From Polychytrium aggregatum (lineage: Eukaryota > Chytridiomycota > Chytridiomycetes > Polychytriales), in the NCBI RefSeq assembly GCF_025602895.1, contig NW_026516279.1:1-64000 (forward strand): a DNA stretch of 64,000 bases, in the 5' to 3' direction. Made by a program: the position numbers and the translations under genes. Of this stretch, positions 60,388 to 64,000 are shown in pieces. Below the pieces are notes generated by a model. It was not told the DNA's origin and searched no databases. It saw only the letters and a list, made by a program, of their open reading frames with translations. Within the stretch, counting starts at the first letter, position 1, and each line of letters starts with the position of its first letter.

Positions 60388-63300
60388 CTATCTCCTCCTT
60401 AAACTACGGCGTGTTCCATCTTGAGTTCTCCTGGGGCCAGGCTTGTCTGGGTAGCGTCGGTGGTACTCCGCGGCCACCGTTGGGGCAAAGACAATGTCGG
60501 CGGGCTCCCAACTTCGATCGGTGACCGGGTAGCCTTTCCAATCGATGAGATAGTGCAGCTTTCCGCGCACGAACTTGGAGTCTAAGATCTCTTCGACCTC
60601 CCACTCCAAGTTCCCATCGATGACCACCGCAGGGGGCGGCGCTTGCACCCGACCCGGAAGCGAGTTCTTCTTGTAGGGCTCAAGAAGAGACACATGGAAC
60701 ACCGGGTGCACCTTTATGTCCTTTGGCAAGTCCAGGCGGAAAGCCAATGTCCCGACGGCCTCGAGGATGGTGAATGGTCCAATCCTCTGGTAATCCAGCT
60801 TCTTGCTTGGGCGAGTGGTGCTGATGTTACGAGTCAGCACCCAGACTTGATCGCCCGGACGCAAGTCGGGAGCCTGGGACCTCCGGAGATCTGAGAAGTG
60901 CTTGTAGTCAGACTTTGCCTTCTCAAGATTCTCCTTCAACAGTGCCAGGTTCCGCTGGAGATGTTCAACCCTCTCCGTGGCAGAGGGAACATCAGGGCCG
61001 CCAGCGACAACGGGGACTTCGAACCTTGGGTGGAACCCATAGGTTGCCAAGAATGGCGAGGCATGTGTTGACGAGTTCTCGAGGTTATTGTAAGAGAACT
61101 CGGCCAACGGCAGCAGCTCGGCCCAGTCATCTTGCTGATACGACGTGTAACAGCGCAGGTATTGGTTGATGACCTGGTTGACCCTCTCAGTCTGTCCATC
61201 GGTCTGGGGATGGAAGGCCGTGGACAGACTGGTTTGGATCCCGAGCTGCGTGCAGAGTGCCTTCCAGAACCGAGAGGTGAACTGACTTCCTCGGTCTGAA
61301 ACCACTGTGTCGGGGAGGCCATGGAGACGAAAGACATTGTCGAGGAACAGTGACGCAGTCTCCTCCGCCGACGGCAGTGAACGCCAGGACATAAAGTGTG
61401 CCATCTTTGTGAGGCTGCATACCACCACAAAGATGCAGGTGTGACCCTTGGACTTTGGCAGATCAGTGATAAAGTCCATGGTCAGTGTCCCCCAGGGTCG
61501 ATCGGCTGTCTGGAGTGGCAACAGGAACCCAAACGGCTTGTGTCGCGGAGCTTTCGAGCGTGCACAGGTGTCGCACGTCGAGACGTACTCTTTGACATCT
61601 TTCCGATAGGTTTGCCACCAAAACTGTCGCGATACCAGAGCCAGAGTCCGTCGGATGCCTGGATGACCCACAGCGACTGGGTCATGGCACGACTTGAGCG
61701 CCGGAACTCGGCACGACTCTGGGACCACAATCCTGTTCTGGAAGGTGAGGTACTGGCCATTCCAGACGAACTTCGGGTCACGACGGTATTTGTCTAGACC
61801 GGGATCCCGAGCCTGCTCTTCGGCTATGAGCTGCAGCAAATCCACAGGGTCACTGCGACTTGCAACCGAAGAGCGGGCGTCTCTGCTTCGGAGCACGCGT
61901 ATCACCGCGGCAGGATCGAGAAGCAGAGGCGGATCCCTCGACACGGAGGCCGACGAAGGGATGTAGTCCGAGCGACGAGACAGGGCATCGGCCTTGCCGT
62001 TCCTCGCACCAGGACGGTACTGGATGCGGATGTCGAACCGAGACAAGAACTGGGACCACCGTGCATGACGCTGGTTTAGGATGCGAGCCGTTGCCAGGTA
62101 CTCCAAGTTCTTGTGATCGGTCAGAACGGCAACGGGATGCTGGGCGCCTTCGAGGTAGTGTCGCCACGCCTCGAAAGCCTCCTTGATCGCCAACAGCTCT
62201 TTCTCGTATATGCTGTAGTTACGTTCAGCATTCGAGAGTGTCCGCGAATGGAACGAGCAAGGATGAAGGCGATCATCAGCACCCCGCTGGGAGAGCACGC
62301 ATCCAAGCGCAAAGTCCGACGCATCTGACTCTACGACGAACGGCTTGGATGGGTCCGGATGCACCAGAACGGGCTCCGAAACGAAGGCATCCTTCAAGGA
62401 TCTGAATGCTTTATCGGCTTCGCGGGACCACTGGAAGCCATGCGTCTTCCGGAAGAGCCGAGTCATGGGCCCCGCGATCTTTGCGTATCCATCGATGAAG
62501 CGTCGATAGAAGTTCGCAAACCCGACAAAGGATCGAAGATCCGAGATGTTGCGCGGTATGGGCCAATCCAAGATCGCAGAGAGCTTGGATCGCTCCATAC
62601 CGATGCCCTCGGGCGAGACCATGAAACCAAGGAACGAGACCGAGGTTTTGGAGAACTCGCACTTCTCCAGCTTGCAATACAGCTTTGCAGCTCGGAGCTT
62701 CGAGAGGACCTGCTTGACGTGCTCTACATGCTGCGACGGATCAGCACTGTAGATCAAGATATCGTCAAGATACGCAATTGCGAACTGGTCCAACTCGGTG
62801 CGCAGGACGTCGTTGATGAAGTGCTGGAACGTCGCTGGCGCGTTGGTGAGCCCAAAGGGCATCACCAAGTACTCGAAGTGCCCATATCGAGTACGGAAAG
62901 CTGTCTTCCACTCGTCCCCGGAGCGGATGCGCAGCAGATTGTAGGCTCCACGAAGGTCCAGCTTAGTGAACACCTTCGCGCCTCGAAGTCGGTCCAGCAG
63001 CTCGCCGATCAGCGGTAAAGGGTAACGGTTCTTTACCGTGATACCGTTCAGTGCGCGGTAGTCAACGCAAAGACGAAGTGAGCCGTCCTTCTTCTTGACG
63101 AAGAGGATTGGTGAGCCTGCTGGGGACGACGAAGGACGAACGAATCCCTTGGCAAGATTCTCGTCGAGATAGTCACGCAGAGCGTGAAGTTCGGGCTCGG
63201 ACAGTGAGTACAGAGGCCCGAACTTTGGCGACTTGCCCGGCTCCAAGTCAATGGGGCAGTCATAAGGGCGATGCGGAGGCAAGGAGTCAGCTTCCTGTTT

Positions 63301-63999
63301 AGAGAAAACAGACAGGAAGTCCTTGTACTCCGCAGGCACTTCGACAGTCGCAGTGCTCGGCTCGTCAGTGGGCAGGACATGGACCTGAAAGATGGTCAGG
63401 GGTTGCGTTCCATGCCTGCATGCATCCAAAGACTCGCGCATCGAGCGGTAATCAATGCTGCAGACGCGGAGAGGAGCGTCCGAGCTGAGAGGAGGGGCGT
63501 GGACAAGGTCAGAATAATGTTCGACGGTTACTTTATTCTGAACAATGTCCGAAGAACAAACAACAGGAGGAGGTACATCAAGGAGGGAAAGAGAACTGAC
63601 AACAGAAGAAGGGGTTTGGGAAGAGCGAAGGGGTTCGGGAGGAACAAGACAAGAAGGGGAAGACGAAGGTGGGAGCGTAGGAGAGGAGCTTAGATCAATC
63701 AAAGGAGTGGAATCATCAAGAAGGGGAGTGACATTGGAGGAAGTGGAGCAAGACGAAAGAGAAGTAGTGCATGGAGAGGGGTCGGAATCAACAGAAGGAG
63801 GGAGACAAAGAAGACCGCGAGACCAGACAATCTTGGGCTCGGCGGTGCGCAACCAAGGAAAGCCAAGGATAAGTGGTTGATGTGGAGACCTGATCACATC
63901 GAACCGAAGGCGTTGCGAGACGTCCCCGAGAATCACCTCGAGTGGAGCAGTCTCGCGGAGGATGGGGCCAGACGACAGCGGCTTACCATCCACGCCTTC
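60388..63999 (-). CDS. pol: Pol polyprotein of D2, partial
   Basis: More than 1200 codons are open to the window edge. Visible parts are RT (YLDDILIYS), RNase H (VVESDASDFALGCVL), the integrase zinc finger (CDTCARSKAPRHK), the DDE core (MDFITDLPK, VSDRGSQF, DGQTERVNQ) and a chromodomain (YLIDWKGYPVTDRSWEPA). The last codons (LRRR and stop) are the polypurine tract, and TAG abuts the LTR, as in D1. The protease and Gag would be to the right. No frame breaks are seen. Confidence 0.92.
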   Translation of the reverse strand, partial: EGVDGKPLSSGPILRETAPLEVILGDVSQRLRFDVIRSPHQPLILGFPWLRTAEPKIVWSRGLLCLPPSVDSDPSPCTTSLSSCSTSSNVTPLLDDSTPLIDLSSSPTLPPSSSPSCLVPPEPLRSSQTPSSVVSSLSLLDVPPPVVCSSDIVQNKVTVEHYSDLVHAPPLSSDAPLRVCSIDYRSMRESLDACRHGTQPLTIFQVHVLPTDEPSTATVEVPAEYKDFLSVFSKQEADSLPPHRPYDCPIDLEPGKSPKFGPLYSLSEPELHALRDYLDENLAKGFVRPSSSPAGSPILFVKKKDGSLRLCVDYRALNGITVKNRYPLPLIGELLDRLRGAKVFTKLDLRGAYNLLRIRSGDEWKTAFRTRYGHFEYLVMPFGLTNAPATFQHFINDVLRTELDQFAIAYLDDILIYSADPSQHVEHVKQVLSKLRAAKLYCKLEKCEFSKTSVSFLGFMVSPEGIGMERSKLSAILDWPIPRNISDLRSFVGFANFYRRFIDGYAKIAGPMTRLFRKTHGFQWSREADKAFRSLKDAFVSEPVLVHPDPSKPFVVESDASDFALGCVLSQRGADDRLHPCSFHSRTLSNAERNYSIYEKELLAIKEAFEAWRHYLEGAQHPVAVLTDHKNLEYLATARILNQRHARWSQFLSRFDIRIQYRPGARNGKADALSRRSDYIPSSASVSRDPPLLLDPAAVIRVLRSRDARSSVASRSDPVDLLQLIAEEQARDPGLDKYRRDPKFVWNGQYLTFQNRIVVPESCRVPALKSCHDPVAVGHPGIRRTLALVSRQFWWQTYRKDVKEYVSTCDTCARSKAPRHKPFGFLLPLQTADRPWGTLTMDFITDLPKSKGHTCIFVVVCSLTKMAHFMSWRSLPSAEETASLFLDNVFRLHGLPDTVVSDRGSQFTSRFWKALCTQLGIQTSLSTAFHPQTDGQTERVNQVINQYLRCYTSYQQDDWAELLPLAEFSYNNLENSSTHASPFLATYGFHPRFEVPVVAGGPDVPSATERVEHLQRNLALLKENLEKAKSDYKHFSDLRRSQAPDLRPGDQVWVLTRNISTTRPSKKLDYQRIGPFTILEAVGTLAFRLDLPKDIKVHPVFHVSLLEPYKKNSLPGRVQAPPPAVVIDGNLEWEVEEILDSKFVRGKLHYLIDWKGYPVTDRSWEPADIVFAPTVAAEYHRRYPDKPGPRRTQDGTRRSLRRR

Positions 64000-64000
64000 C

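Larger units (their letters stand above)
59969..64000 (-). mobile_element. Family D relative D2, 3' part
   Basis: This minus-strand element runs off the right end. It comprises the 3' LTR and most of pol, inserted in C2 pol; the 5 bp before it are GGATG. It is related to D1 in Pol and LTR layout but clearly diverged, so it is a separate subfamily. Confidence 0.93.

Noticed and set aside
1-64000. CRISPR arrays, bacterial operons, tRNA or rRNA genes
   Set aside because: The repeats are LTRs and transposon copies; no short spaced repeats with spacers, no cloverleaf or rRNA sequence, and the proteins are eukaryotic chromoviral.

Overview
Every base of this 64 kb window can be assigned to Ty3/gypsy-type (chromodomain) LTR retrotransposons. 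I found no host gene, tRNA, rRNA or non-transposon spacer. The compact elements (about 5.5-5.9 kb), LTRs of 308-791 bp, intron-free gag and pol, C-terminal chromodomains and GC- and CpG-rich sequence suggest a fungus, probably a basidiomycete. That is inference, because no host marker is present. The locus looks like a heterochromatic or centromere-like retroelement island.

Five families are labelled here arbitrarily. A has LTRs of 791 bp. B has LTRs of 466 bp and a full length of 5719 bp. C has LTRs of 308-309 bp and is 5465 bp long. D is represented by D1 (LTR 385 bp, 5917 bp long) and its relative D2 (LTR 419 bp). E is known only from pol fragments. Nesting was resolved from LTR ends (TG...CA) and 5-bp target-site duplications (TSDs). 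E is the outermost host. It holds B0 (1974-37946, left end hidden beyond A1), B6 (39768-45231) and B7 (45330 onward). B0 is broken by A1 (1-1973) in gag and carries a tandem array of LTR-gag-pol5' units that share one CAAGC junction at 4910, 26033 and 35510. Those units were hit by B1 (5108-10826), B3 (14308-25948, itself containing D1 at 18202-24118) and B5 (29614-35332). To the right the nest is E > B7 > B8 > A2 LTR > C2 > D2, with C1 (47005-52469) also sitting in the B8 LTR.

B1 and B5 look structurally complete, and B3 would be complete without D1. C1 and D1 also look complete, with intact gag and pol and matching LTRs. B6 is intact except for an in-frame loss of its chromodomain. In B, C and D, pol lies in the -1 frame relative to gag. 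In all three families the short overlap holds the same in-phase slippery heptamer GGGAAAC, followed 5-8 nt later by a perfect 9-11 bp inverted repeat, so programmed -1 frameshifting is the likely route to Gag-Pol. B and C have an initiator-Met-type primer binding site (TGGTAGCATCGG) directly after the LTR. D1 lacks this and instead has an 11-nt sequence complementary to the likely 5' end of its own transcript, the arrangement of Tf1-type self-priming elements.
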